This document shows positions 1-18,572 of a DNA stretch of 64,000 nt, piece after piece. The notes beneath the pieces are model-generated. The model saw only the letters and a program-made list of their open reading frames with translations, had not been told where the DNA came from and did no database searches. The stretch is from Hyperoplus lanceolatus. Its lineage: Eukaryota > Chordata > Actinopteri > Uranoscopiformes > Ammodytidae. Location: assembly GCA_026929865.2 (NCBI GenBank), contig CM049400.1, positions 22,429,501 to 22,493,500 on the forward strand, in the 5' to 3' direction. The number at the start of each line of letters is the position of its first letter. Position 1 is the first letter of the stretch. The position numbers and the translations under genes were made by a program.

Positions 1-300
1 GGAAAAGTTAGGCAATTGTTTATTGTTTTTTAAGAAGAAGAATTTCACCATCACGTCTGTATGCTAAATATAAAGCTCTGATAGCAGCCTGCTAACCTAC
101 TGCTGCTTTGGACAAAGTGACAAAATCCACCTACCATCACCTCTAAAGCTCATGAATGAACTTAAAATGGCTTGTTTGTTTACTTTAATCCTACAAAAAG
201 GAGGTTAAAATTACAGAAGTTGCTTTTTTTCTAAGGGTTTGTGTTCCACACTATTTTTCCCGCTATTTTATGGTTAGAACCAGTAACTTTAGTCTCCTTG
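1..300. repeat. Fragment of a dispersed teleost repeat
   Basis: The wording around 110-160 (ACAAAATCCACCTACC, then CACCTCTAAAGCTCAT) matches a dispersed repeat that I remember as common in teleost introns. Part of the same family, the section with repeated TTAGCTTAG, appears near 6090-6160. The assignment rests on memory of the family. The segment lies in a dapk2 intron, and its true left end is outside the window. Confidence 0.4.
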
Positions 301-335
301 GTTGTCAGGCAACTGTAGTCCAGCACATAACAGTC

Positions 336-2606
336 CAGGGGCCTCATTTATCAACCGTACTTACGCACAAATCTGTGCGTAAGTAGGGCGTAAGAACATT
401 GCCACGCAAAGTATGGAATTTACCAAAATGTACTTAGACTTATGATTGTGTGTAAATGTAAGCACAACTCTGACCATGCTTACGAACATAATCTAGTGGT
501 AGAATAGCGATATTACAAGCACAAAGCAAAGCATTTAAGAGTTTCAACGTCTGCATTAACACTAGAACCGCAAGCGTTCTCTTTATATCTATAATCGCCA
601 CGCGTCAAATCCAATCGTGCATTTCTAGTGTAATATAAAGTCATACATTTTTTTGTTTAATCATCATCTGTGTTTTGGACCTCTTGTGTTATAATCTAAG
701 TTTCTTTAAGAACACTGATCACGTTTCGTGGCGACTCGGTAATGAAACTGAAATAGATATAAAATCGCCAATACATCAATGAAAACAGACGGTCAAAACA
801 GCGTCCAAATGAGCTAACATCCTAAATGCAATAAATAGTTATATGGCTCACTTATTTTTAGGTGAGCTCTAATTGATTAGGCTACTCATTAAATGTGTCA
901 CACGTTTACATATTTTGAAGCGGAGGATCCCTCCGATGCTCTCTGTGCGTCTCATCTGGCAACACTCAGCTGTAAGCTGGACGAGCCGCGGTGACTCGCC
1001 AGACTCGCCAATCACTCATTTCACTTAGTAACTCTAATGTTGTTAGGAACTTATCTTCATCTCTTATTTATTGAAAGAGTTTATGAATGACTGCACGTAA
1101 AGTTGTCAGATCGCGGACCCCAAACAATGCCGTTGCCTTACAACTTGCTCGAAAATATCACATTTTCCCATGCAGCAAGCTTTCTTTTGTTTTAATGCCT
1201 GCACTAAGTGAGCCAACAAAATATGTTTTGCTTTGATTCAACCTCGTTTACAAGGGTTTCCATTTATGTGTTGGAGAAGTTTCTTTTCGTTGCCCTCTTT
1301 GCCATTGTAGCGAAGAGGGATAAAACACATTCACATGGTTGATAAAGGGATGTGTTGTGACCATATATGGTTAATTGGAGGCGTTTCTGAATGCAAATGG
1401 TCTGAGCGTGAACGAGCATGGTACTTAAGAACATGTGGGATTTATCAAGATTGATGACTTACTGGTGTGCGTACGATAGGCCAACGCACGTTTGATAAAT
1501 ACCGATTTTTTTGTACTTAAGCACATACTAAATTTCATTCGTAAGAGTGAATTTAGAACCTTTTCTACGCACTGTTGATAAATGAGGCCCGTACGCTTAT
1601 TCTTTTAGGTGGTAGCACTGGTGCTAGCAAGCAAAAAAATTCAGTAGCACAAAAATACATTTGGTAGCACACAAAGTAGCCTATGATCGAAAACTTGCAT
1701 AACCTTAACCCTTGCATTTCACTGTAATTACCTTTGAGCATCTCATCTTGGTCTCCTTTGAGATTCTCAATTAATATTATATCCTAGTGTGTGCAGTAAT
1801 GATTGTAGAAGAATGAATAGGGTTGCACTGATGGCAGGTTAGATTATTTTGTCTAAATTGCAAATTGCAATCTTTTGCTGATTCAGAATTATTTTCCCCA
1901 TAAAAATATAAAAATAATATCTATATCTATATATGTTTTGTATATACATATAATTATTATATTAATAATAATAAACATTTTTAGAAAATGTCCTTCTGTT
2001 AATTAAAACCAAACTTTAAAACATTAAACATAGCCTATTAAATAAATAAGTAGCCTATACATATTGGTACAATTTAGGATAAATTAAATAGGTTGTTGTG
2101 AATGTGTTGGAAGTTGTTCTTCAGTGGCTTATTTCACATTTTCTTTTTAGACTACTGTTGGCTTTTCTCTGCAGCTGAATGAGTTGCCTTTCTAGCTAGA
2201 CCACTGCAGGGCTGTGAAGCGCTAACTTCATGTTCTTACTGGCTTCAAAATAAAAGTCAACTCACGTTTGGCTAGTAACAGGCTTTTAACGTGAAGGCGC
2301 ACAGGAAATGTTCTGTTTGCACACGTGCTAACTTAACTGCGGCAATCTCCTTCCGGTTATTACCGTTTGTGAAGTTTTTCTACGGTAGAATCGCTGCACG
2401 AGCACAGATCCCGAGGACACATTTACCCCCATTTGGAGTGTTAATGTAGAGCCCTCTAAGCAGTGTTGTGCATCTCTCCTCTGTGTTTCAAAGACAACCT
2501 CTCCTCATTATCAACTAGCACTAGTGTGAATGGACTTGTAATCATCATCGCACGTGATCAATTCCAGTAGCAAATGCGATCAAAACTGTCGCACTGTACA
2601 GCCCTG
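336..2606 (+). mobile_element. hAT-type element, copy 1 (non-autonomous)
   Basis: The right end reads GTACAGCCCTG at 2596-2606. The left end starts with CAGGG at 336, but the next bases are displaced by another element (339-1590), after which GTACGCTTATT resumes at 1591. Copy 2 (10211-11038) shows the uninterrupted left end, CAGGGCTGTACGCTTATT, which confirms the reading. Flanks TAACAGTC and TAACACCA share only five of eight bases, so the target duplication is weak. No transposase frame is visible. The element sits in the dapk2 intron before the exon at 3069. Confidence 0.65.
339..1590. mobile_element. DNA transposon with GGGCCTCATTTATCAAC inverted ends, nested in the hAT copy
   Basis: Both ends read GGGCCTCATTTATCAAC inward, a 17-bp terminal inverted repeat. 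A near-perfect hairpin (CTTACGCACA / TGTGCGTAAG, 360-384) lies just inside the left end. The insertion falls within the first bases of the hAT element, and a few hAT bases (about GGCT) appear lost at the joint, with no clear target duplication. No coding frame of note occurs in its 1.25 kb. The superfamily is not resolved. Confidence 0.65.
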
Positions 2607-3038
2607 TAACACCATTTTTATACCATGGCTTTTGTAGGGATTGAAAATACAGGGCTTAACAAGTTAAGTTGTGAGCGTTGCATAGTTTAAAATGTGCAAA
2701 AGATTGTGTTACTTTTGGATAACGTCAGGCTAGCTGTTTCATGCTGTTTCTCGTCTTTGCCAAGCTACAGTAGGCTAAATTAGTCGGCTGCTAGTGGGCG
2801 CTTCATATTTAGTGTGCAGACAGAGTATTTAACTTTTGGCAAAAAAGTGAATAAGCAACATTTTCAAGATGATGTCGTTCTTTTAATATTTCACACCATC
2901 AGTACGTCTGTGACCGTCGAAATGTTTTTTTTTGTTTTTTAATGCTTACGCAAAAGGCAGCTTTGACCAGGTAACTTGTTTTTACTCAGTGTTTTCTATG
3001 CGTCGCCCCAAATCATGGTGTAAGCAGAAATGTGCTAA

Positions 3039-8413
<5,375 letters not shown>

Positions 8414-9370
8414 GAGCAAAAACTTGCGTCAAGTGTGGTCGTTGATGTTCCCTGTTGCAAAACTGTGTCTCTGCACCTTGTCGATGCACACTTTTCAGCT
8501 GGCTGAAGAATCAACCACAGTATCAGATGAATAACTGCTGTGAATTCAGCACTTTCATTGGTCAAGGCAACTTTGTTTTGTATTGATGAGCCACACAACT
8601 AGCTCTACGTAAGACCGGCCATTCTACCTATTTCTATATTGGAGCTACCTTTCTGGCATAAAAATATATAATTGGATTATTGTTGACAGGAGCTGAGAAA
8701 CCCGTGTTGACACAACCACTCAAGAATGAAGGCAGCTTACTCTATTAACTGTAGTCTTAAATGCACCTCTGCTGTTGTTTAACAACCGAGTATAGACAGC
8801 GAGTTGGATTACTTTATTTGTATTGTGTGGGCTGCATGGTGAAATTTACAAAAGGGTTTCTTATCTAAAGCATTGACAGATAAAAGTGTTTAGCACTGTA
8901 GGATGACACGATGCTGGCATATCCTCATAACCATATGTTTACATGTTGTTCTGCCTAAATTACAGCAATGTCTGTGCAAACACGTTTATTGTTAACCTCT
9001 TCATTTGCCAAATTGGAATAATTTACCTGTTTACATAAGATATTTTACGTGACTGTAAATTAATCATGTCCGCTGGGTAAATAATTACATTTCCTTTCAT
9101 GCATTCATAAAGACAGTATAAAGATAATGTATATATAAACATAACTGTAATTTCACAGTTGAGTTTTTTTAAATCATTGTTTAAGTCCTGCTATACATTG
9201 TTGAATTTATGGTGTATTATACATAAGTGTCAGCCAAATGTCTTCATTTCAGTTTTACATGTATCATAGCTCAATAAAAGGAACTCTCCCTGTTTTATTT
9301 TTTCTGTTCACATGTATGTTTTGTAAATTGAGATATTGTTTAATAAATTAAGGAACATTTCCGTTTTCTT
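8414..9370 (+). other. dapk2: dapk2 3' UTR with two polyadenylation signals
   Basis: AT-rich sequence after the TGA with AATAAA at 9273-9278 and 9342-9347. No other gene or strong repeat is visible. The end point is an estimate, 20-25 bp after the second signal. Confidence 0.6.
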
Positions 9371-10210
9371 GTGAGTTTCTATAAAGTCAAAAAAACAACG
9401 GCTCCATCTTATCTCTGAATACAAGTAGTGTCATTAAACCTTTTCTATTTTTCCTTTAGGGGAATCATATTATAAAATGTAACCTCGATGTCAATGCAAA
9501 GAACATTTGTCGGTTTAGTAGTTGGAAATGTGTATCAGCATTCAGATGACTCCCTTAGACCTCCCACAACAAAATGATGCTTGTTCTGTACAAAAGCCAA
9601 TGTCCCTGTCAAACCAAATTAAGAAATTAAATACATAATTAATTCTGTGAACATCAACACCCTCTTCTACGGATTCATATTCCTGCCACTGGTGAATTAC
9701 TTTTGTTCCACAACAGAACTGTTGTTTGGGCCCAGTTGAGTCGAAGGAGATTGGGGGGATAATTTGACCTGAACTAAATAAATTTTTGGCAGTGACACAA
9801 TGTAGGTCAGCTCCACGCAGATGGTAAGAAAGGAGCCATAATCAACAAATGGGTCTGTGTGAAATCTGTAAGCCGTTTTGTACAAATCTCATAACAGAAT
9901 AACTTGATGTTCAGTACAAGAACACAAGCCAGTGTATACACAATACTGCATAGTATGAACAATGCTCTCATGCAATCCAGAGAAGTTGGATGACAGAGAC
10001 AAAGCAACAGAGGCTGAGATACCCTGATTTAGATGGGGTCAAACTTGATTCCCATAATGTAACCAATAATCAGAAATTATTCGACTGATAAACAATGATG
10101 TCTAATACAATAAGCAGTGTAGACTTATAGTTATTGAAATAAGTTCTGAGGGCAGCGTTGCATGCCATTGGTTCTCTCTGAGTCCACCCTTCACTTTGGC
10201 TGGTGAAAGA
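9371..10210. other. Intergenic stretch, nothing recognised
   Basis: No exon, clear repeat or RNA gene was seen between the dapk2 polyadenylation signals and the second hAT copy. Confidence 0.5.
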
Positions 10211-11038
10211 TATGTGTCCTAGGGATCTGTGCTCGTGCAGCGATTCTACCGTATAAAAACTTCACAAACGGTAATAACCGGAAAGAGATTGCCGCAGTTA
10301 AGTTAGCACGTGTGCAAACAGAACATTTCGTGTGCGCCTTCACGTTAAAAGCCTGTTACTAGCCAAACGTGAGTTGACTTTTATTTTGAAGCCGGTAAGA
10401 ACATGAAGTTAGCGCTTCACAGCCCTGCAGTGGTCTAGCTAGAAAGGCAACTCATTCAGCTGCAGAGAAAAGTCAACAGTAGTCTAAAAACAAAGTTTGA
10501 AATAAGCCACTGAAGAACAACTTCCAACACATTCACAACAACCTATTTAATTTATCCTAAATTGTACCAAAATGTATACTTATTTATTTAATAGGCTATG
10601 TTTAATGTTTTAAAGTTTGGTTTTAATTAACAGAAGGACATTTTCTAAAAATGTTTATTATTATTAATATAATAATTATATGTATATACAAAACATATAT
10701 AGATATAGATATTATTTTTATATTTTTATGGGGAAAAATAATTCTGAATCAAAAAATTGCAATTGGCAGGTTAGATTCTTTTGTCTAAATTGCAATCAGT
10801 GCACCCCTATTCATTCTTCTACAATTATTACTGCACACACTAGGATATAATATTAATTGAGAATCTCAAAGGAGACCAAGATGAGATGCTCAAAGGTAAT
10901 TACAGTGAAATGCAAGGGTTAAGGTTATGCAAGTTTTCGATCATACTTTGTGTGCTACCAAATTTATTTTTGTGCTACTGAATTTTTTTGCTTGCAAGCA
11001 CCAGTGCTACCACCTAAAAAAATAAGCGTACAGCCCTG
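10211..11038 (-). mobile_element. hAT-type element, copy 2, inverted and truncated
   Basis: This is the reverse complement of 1591 to about 2420 of copy 1, nearly base for base, including the unusual AT-rich tract (ATATAGATATAGATATTATT). Its intact end at 11038 is GTACAGCCCTG. The other end stops inside the element near the GAGCACAGATCC word, so about 200 bp of the far end are missing. The high identity of AT-rich neutral sequence suggests that the two copies are young or homogenised. Confidence 0.75.
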
Positions 11039-11040
11039 AC

Positions 11041-11480
11041 TATATACATTCCAATACTTCTCTTAGAGCACCTTACAGTAGTTTCATGCAGCATTAATTG
11101 GCTGCTCTTATGGCAACTGTATATGATGCAAAAATGTCATTATAGCAGCCAACTAAGAGCAGTATTAGAATATATGCAGCAAAAATGCCCTAAGACCAGC
11201 CTATGAATGCTGCACTAAACTACTTCAATGTGCTCTAAAAGCAGTATTTGAATATATGCAGCAAAAACGCCCTATGATCAGCCAATGAATGTTTGATGGA
11301 AATATTGTAAGGTGCTTTAATAGCAGTATTAGAATGTAGCACAGCAAAGTTGCCCTAAGAGCAGCCAAATAATGTTGAATAGGTATACTGTAAGGTGCTC
11401 TGAGAGCAGTATGTGTAAATTGCCCTAAGAGCAGCCAATTAATGTTCTTGCATGTAGCTATGAAAATATGTCCTGAGAGC
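11041..11480. repeat. Degenerate ~82-bp minisatellite
   Basis: The word AGCAGTATT recurs at 11158, 11240 and 11322, and as AGCAGTATG at 11405 (spacings 82, 82, 83). Each unit also carries ATGCAGCAAAAATGCCCTAA-like words and a short palindrome of type GCTCTTAGAGC. At least five diverged units are present, starting directly at the end of hAT copy 2. No open frame of note. Confidence 0.75.
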
Positions 11481-11894
11481 AGAAAGTAAACTACTGCAAA
11501 AAATGTCCTTGGACCTCACATTATCAGTTGCAATGAGAGGAACAGATTTCATCAGGCTAAGATAAGTAGCCTAATGGATAAGCTAACATTAGCCATGATG
11601 ATCCTGTTATTGCTATGAGCTAGCTAGCTAGCATTGTAAGTTAGCTTACTCACATCAGTTAGTCTAGATAGCAAGTTAAATATCAAGCCTTACTTTAATA
11701 CAAACATTTTAATATCTTGATATTTTATAATATAGTTCAGCATAAAACATGTCCTTACCTTGACTGCAATGATCTGCTGGGAAGTGTTGTGATGTCCTGA
11801 GAAAAAATTCAAATAATCCAAGGCCTGCCTCCTAAAAAAGAACTGTAGGCCTACAGTATGAAAAGTAAACATTCATACAACAACTAGGATGGTC

Positions 11895-12055
11895 CAGAGG
11901 AAAGAGGGGCCAACCAGTAACCATGAGGTGGCTGGCTTGATACCTGGCACCGGACAGGAGGTTGTTATTATTTGGAAAACTAGTTGAGGGATGGTATTAC
12001 ATCTTCGGTGCCCACCATCTCTACCATTGTGTCCTTGAGCAAGTCATTTAAAGGC
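11895..12055 (+). mobile_element. Possible old SINE fragment
   Basis: The segment GGTGGCTGGCTTGATACCTG resembles a decayed tRNA B box (GGTTCGANNCC). The downstream words TGTGTCCTTGAGCAAG and CATTTAA resemble a conserved core common in fish SINEs. No A box or tail is clear. The identification is from memory and tentative. Confidence 0.35.
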
Positions 12056-14796
12056 CTACTTCACCGGTTGGAATATGAAGGTGTATTGAACTCGGAGATC
12101 CTATTTAGTATAAATGTGCAACACAAATGTAAATCGGATCATCTTAGCCTGAGAAAAGGCAGAAAGAGTGTTTTATGGTCTCAATGTCTAACCCTACAGT
12201 TTCCTTCTTGTGACATCACAGTAAGGGTAAGGATTAACAGGACAGCTGGGCCAAGGGAAGACTGAGGGAAGAAAAACCTCATTAATTATATTATAATAGT
12301 TATTTTATAATGATAGAACGCTGGTTCCGTATGGGTGAAGTATTCCTTTAACCCCGAACTGCTACAGGGGCGCTGTACTATGGCTGACCCTGTGCGAGGA
12401 CCCCCTCTGGAGTATGGTGTCTTTAGGGGGATATGGATATGCAGGGGATATGACAAAAGACACATTTCAGTGAAGCCTTGTGTGAATTGACAAATAAAAC
12501 AACTTAACAAGCAATCAAGCAATCACACTAGCTGTACTTGTAAATGCTGTTTCTGTGCCTTACAAAATAATGCCAAAAGCTTAGTTTTGTTTTGTAAAGC
12601 GACTAAAGCGGCTGTCAGTATTTCCTTCTGAACTGTATAGAGTGTAGTGTGACAAGAAAAAACTTGAGTAAAGTAAAGTAGGCCTACCTCAAACTCGTTC
12701 TTAAGCACAGCACTCAAGTAAATGTACTTAGTTACGTATGGCCTCTGATGGTCAATAATGTGCCCCTTTATGCCTAAACATTGTGGGAAGAAACCCTCAG
12801 TGGGGTCATTTTACTTTTATTTACATGAAAAACTTATGTTTTGATTTAATTTTTACATTTTAAGTAAAAAAATAAGTTAATAAGCGAAAAGTCAGTTGAG
12901 CTACTGTTCCTTTCTTCTTTGTTAATACATTTAGCATTAATCACCTTTTTTTCCAAAAAATATTATTATTGCAATAGGCCACACATTTTACAAGACTTTT
13001 ATTTACTTCAGGCTGTATAACTGAAGTGGAAAAGAGCTAAACATGCCACTGTTCAGAGCTAAAAAGCTTTAAAAATGTCTGTAAAGGGGAAATGGACGGC
13101 ACCACAGCACACTGTTGACAGCTTGACATACAGAGAGTCTCTAACTCTACAGTAGCATGTTTCTGTTAAATGACAACTTGTGAGTTACTGGCATAAGATG
13201 AGATGAGAGAAAGGGGGGGGGGGTTCTCTTATCTGTACAGGGTCCATCTCCAGGCTTGGTGACTGTAAATATTTCAGTCATGTCTCACTGAAACTTAAGC
13301 TGAATCCTTTTGAAGCTTTGTCATGTGTTAGAGTGAAATGACATGCCTTCCAGTCAACGGCCCATCCAGTAAGGTCTGAGGCATCTCATGTAACAGAGTC
13401 ACAGCCAGTTACAGGGTTATGGGATCATGGGATTCCAACAGACTTACAGTCGGATGATCTGATAGATGGGCCATTTACACTTACAAATAAGGGTCAGACG
13501 CTATACTTTGAATTTTGAAACTCCGTCCTTCATTAAAAGATATACGAGGTCATTGGAGCAGTTCCTGACTCAATGGTGTGTCAGGAGGCCAAACTGTAAT
13601 ATGTAAAGTGGGTTCAATGAAGCAGATACAACCCAATGACCCTCAATAAGAAAACAGACCTGCAGTTAAATCTGAAGTATGAGGCACCTTGATGAATCTT
13701 GCAAATCACATCATGGCAGCCTGGTGCAAGCACACACATAAATCATATGATAAATTTAAACATGATTTTTTTTTTTTTGGGAGGGGGAAGACCTCTGCTG
13801 AAAGTGAATTCTAATACTTATATGTGTTCCCGCCCTGTTGGAACAATTACATCATTGAACCAGTAAGTAACACGTAGCCTTATTGCTGAAGATCGAAAAC
13901 AGTGGTCAGAGAGGAGTATCTTTCCGGAGATGCCATGTTTGTCTTTCACAATGGTGCCCCCTTGTGTGCATGACAAAGACTTCTGGAGCACGATCAATAC
14001 AGTTGTAAGATCTAACAATCGTGAACAGTAGATGTAACAGAAATTAGTTGTGACAAAAAACTTGGATGGACCAAGGATTGCCTTTATGGTGTGATTTAAT
14101 CATAGCTTACAAAAATGAGGAAATACAATTAACAAAGTGTGCAGGCAAATGAAGCAAACAAAGATATAACTTATTTAAGCACATCAACTGGTACATTGTA
14201 TGCCTTCAACAAGCATTGACAGTATCAATATAGGACATGTATTATTTACTTGAAAAACTCATAAGTATGGGTCTCTAGATTCAATCTGCAACTGTAAGTA
14301 TTTTGTAATTTATTTACACCAATAAACCACATGTGCCATGCAAATTGTATGAATTACCTGTGTGGGTATTGTATTCAAAATGATACATGTATTTCTGATA
14401 TTACAGCTAACTGTGTGTGTTGACAAATGGCAACAGCATATCTTTGGTCCCTGGTGGTGACTCATAGTGTGTCTTACTTTCTGTGAGCATGTGGCACTTT
14501 TGTGCTGGGTGCATAGCCGGCAGAAGTTGTGACAGCAGAGGCTGTGTAACTCTGGAGACAGACCTGAGGGCATTAATCATGAATGCAAGCCTCTCACTTT
14601 ATCTGTGTGATCATTAGGGCCATACTCCAGCACGATGATCACTCCCTGGAAATGAGCTCAAGGAGGCTGCTTCCATTATTCATACCTACAAGAGCACAGT
14701 CTGCCCCCCTATTCTTGGAAATGAGCTAATGAAGGGAGGCCATATTTAGGCTCTGTGCTCTTGATATGTCACCGAGTGACGTGTCTTTGTTAGTGG

Positions 14797-14797
<1 letters not shown>

Positions 14798-14870
<73 letters not shown>
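14798..14870 (+). repeat. (CA)n microsatellite
   Basis: A perfect run of about 36 CA units in intergenic DNA. Confidence 0.97.
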
Positions 14871-14873
<3 letters not shown>

Positions 14874-15330
14874 ATTGCACACTGTTTCCTCAGTACCTGC
14901 GGATTGGATCCAATAAGGTGACGGGTGTTGCTCATTAGGTCACTGAGGATGACACCCCTTCAGGTGAAGTCTGTAATTTGATGGTTGACCTTTTCATCAA
15001 AGTTGTGTTTTGTACAAAATCAACGGATCTTACAAAGTCGTGAAATGGGCCACTGATTTATGTGGCAGACAGATAATGCCTCAGGCCAATATTTTAAAAG
15101 CACTATTATTACAGACCTCTTGTCTTGTTTTTGAATGTTTTTGGTGTTGTGGTCCATACATCCAAATGTCACCTTTGTTTTAATGCAATACTGTCGACTT
15201 TCCCTTCAGTCACATAGCCACATATTTTGGAAAACATGCATGTCCATATGGAGAATATACAAACACCGAAAGGGATGTGATGATTCCCAAATGCACTGGG
15301 CTAAAACGCTCCTTGTTTGTTCTTTTACAG

Positions 15331-15380
15331 GGTGATCAAAAAGCCCACAAGAATCAGTTCTGCTCCTCTGCCACAAGAGA
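15331..15380 (+). other. Exon-like segment of an unrecognised transcript
   Basis: A 50-bp segment lies between a good acceptor (GTTCTTTTACAG) and a consensus donor (GTAAGTAC). One frame is open (GDQKAHKNQFCSSATR) and would continue in frame into the segment at 17626. No similarity to a known protein was recognised, and chance occurrence is quite possible. Confidence 0.25.
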
Positions 15381-17625
15381 GTAAGTACAGATAATTAGCC
15401 GGCAATCTGCGGATGGCTGTGGTATGAGGGCTTGAGGATGCCTCGTGCAGCATAATTAGTCTCTGTGGCACTGACGGTCTTCATTTCCCTAATAAACTGC
15501 ATTGAAATTAACCCGTGAAAAAACCGGGTGAGAGAAAAAACAGTCTGTGTTGATGTTAAGTCAGTGACAGCTGGCCACTTTGTGAGAGCACAGAATTTTT
15601 TCATTTATTTAAAAAAGTCCATGTCAACATATTATGTCTATCATTCAAGAAGTTACTTGGATATAATGTTAACGGATATGATGAATGACCGCAGCAACTT
15701 ATCACCTACAGTATGATTTAATTTCAACCTCAAACATGCCATTTGTGTTGCATTCTTGTGCAGGTACCATGCGCCATTTGGTTTTTACTGTTTGAATTAT
15801 CAAATGCCTGGTATTTGAGGAAATATTCAGAATCTATTCTGCTTCGACAACCCATGCAGATGTGCAAAAGTGCTCTTTGAACATTGTTCTTACTTCTAAA
15901 AGGACAGAGGATAACCTATCGGAGAAGGCAACATTAATTGGACTATGTCAATACACAGTGAAATTAAACTATAAATGATTAACATCAAGCTCTAAAAATA
16001 CATTTGTTTTGTGTTATGTGTAGAAAAGTTGCCTTGTTTCCATATGGCTAAAGAAAGCTGAGACAATGACTGACCAGAGCTACCTGCTGCTAATACAAAA
16101 TGCTCACCATTTCTTATTGTCTCCCCATTGATTTAAACCAATAAATTGCACTGTATTGTTTCATCATTTGTATAACATGCTCTTCTAATAACTGAGCAGG
16201 GGATATTTTAAGTTCTCAGGTCTCTTAATTAAAGGTGCACGCTCCTTTGACAGATGAGACCATTATCTCTGTGGGGGTGGGAATGAATCAGCTGTACAGT
16301 TCATAATAACATAATGAGTCCTTTCCCTACTCTATGGATCAGATCCAAATGTGCAACAGTCTTGTGTGAATTGACAGAACGTCCTGAAACACGCTGTCTC
16401 CTCTCACGACTCCTGCTGCTCTAACAACCTGTAAATCCTGTAAAATGTAATGACACTGATTGCTCATAACGAAAGCAGTGTATGCCTTTATTTCATGTCC
16501 AAAACATCAAGTCACCATTGAGTTTGAGACCTTATTATTCACTCAGGGATGTGACATGTAAGATTTGGGGTGATAAACACAGAGTAATTAATACATGTCT
16601 GGGTATGACATTCTAGCCGGTTAACATTGCGGTTGTGGTCACACAATGTAATTATGAAAAACCTGTGATGGAAAAATGCTAGATTAAAGACTATATAGCC
16701 ATTGTGGTCTTACACAGAGTAGGCTTCTTAGCTTGGAAAATGTACACCAAAATTTCACCACATTTTTTTTTTTAAGTTTGCCGAGGATATGCTGCAATGA
16801 TCTGCCCTGTATTCACTCACTACCAATACTGAGTAAATGACAGCTAAATGACGAGAGTTTTTTTTTCTCACTTCATACTATGTCTACCAGATTTTTTTAT
16901 TTATGTAATTACTGATTGGGAGGTGACTCCACAGCTGCCTCTTTCCATCTTGAAAATCTTGAAAAAATGAATAACATAGATACAGCGCATATAAATTACT
17001 GCAGCAGAGCGAAGTACCGCCACGGCTCTGATTCAACAGCACACCCGCCACCCGTCATTTTCAGTCAGCTGGAGCTCAAATCAAGGCCAATTTACAATGA
17101 AAGGGTAGCTGGAGAGAATGAAGCTTTTCCTTCTGTTTTTTTTTTGCAACTGGAACCACAGACCTGTCCTTCCCCTTCATCTCCTCCACTCTTTTCCACC
17201 AGCCTTTGAATGCTTACAACAAAAGGCTTCCATATCTTCTTCATTAATGATAAGGCTTTGTAGTTTTACCCACATTTTGGAACATTTCTTTAAATTGGAC
17301 ATCAATAATGTTTGTAAATCATAACCTCTGTGAGCCTTTAAAATGGAAAGCAATATGATTTCTTGTACGTGGTAATGTAGCTTCACAGTGGTACTAAGTG
17401 GTAAGTAATTTGGGTACCACTTATACAGTTAAATGCACAATTAATCAATCAAAAATATTTAAAAAGAAAGCACAAAAAATATGAGAAGCCTCCTCCAAAA
17501 AACATATATATCTTCTTTTTTTAAACAGGCCTTTGTAGCATATTTCTTTGTTTTGTAATGCACCCAAAAGTAACTTAATCTTCTTATGGATTATACTCAT
17601 ATTCCTTTCTCTTTTTTCTCTACAG

Positions 17626-17708
17626 TGAAATCACGTGTTCACCATTGGCAGCCTTATCTCTGCCCAATGTGATTTGGTCCAACTTCCTCACAGAGCTTTA
17701 TGAGAAAG
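17626..17708 (+). other. Second exon-like segment
   Basis: An 83-bp segment following a long pyrimidine tract (TTCTCTTTTTTCTCTACAG) and ending at AAAG before GTGCC. In the frame carried over from 15331-15380 it reads DEITCSPLAALSLPNVIWSN then FLTELYEK, without a stop. It is not recognised and may be non-coding RNA or chance. Confidence 0.22.
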
Positions 17709-18550
17709 GTGCCTTATTTTGTTTATGCAGCTCTTCCTTACATTCATAACAGCTTCCGTTTTCAGAGCAGATCTGTGCCAGTTGTCTTTGGACATGGATG
17801 CCGTGAGCTCGTCCTTGCACGTGACGTGAGTCCAGCCTTGCCCTAGGAGATGGAATCTGGGGCGGCTAACACTGAAACAATGCAGTCTGGGTAATCGACC
17901 CCCTTTTACTCCTGCCAATCACCCCCTTTTAATCTAGAGAAAGAGACATGTGACTAGATGGTGTATTTTAGAGGAGGACATTAAAAAAAATAGTAGAAAT
18001 TATTTTTAATCTCCGCCATTTCCTGACAAATTCCTTTCCAGGTCACACTACTCCCACAAAACTTCTGTTTTCACCCTCTGTGATCACACCATGTTCTTGC
18101 TGAGGCTGACAGAAGAGAATAAAATGGGTCTGGCAGAAGATGACTGAAATCGAATCTGCACTTGGGCTCCACAAAAATGTTCAAATTAATCAAGGTTGGC
18201 TTACATAAATAAAGGTGACTCCAAAGCAGCATCTGGTTCCACTTTAAAAGCATGCGTTTTCTCTAAATGAGAATAAGGGAAATAAGAAAGCCGCTGTTGT
18301 GATCTGTCCTGTTGACCACAGCGATCATGCTTAATGTCATATTTCCTCATGGACGAGAAAGGTTAAGCAATTCTGTTAACGGAGCAAACAATGGATGAGC
18401 TCACAACAATTACCTTTTCACCTACAGGTGGCAGTATTCAGTTTTTGAAATAGAGTTGTTGAATTACAGTTGTTTCTTTTCTGTGCCTATACAGTACAGA
18501 AACGTCACGGTTTAATTTGCAGTAGCTTTATTGCATGTTCCTGAACAAGC

Positions 18551-18572
18551 AATATCTATCTATCTATCTATC
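18551..18572 (+). repeat. (TATC)n short tandem repeat
   Basis: Five TATC units in intergenic DNA. Confidence 0.9.

Noticed and set aside
11041-11480. CRISPR-like array
   Set aside because: Units are contiguous and diverged without repeat-spacer alternation, and the DNA is vertebrate nuclear; it is a minisatellite.
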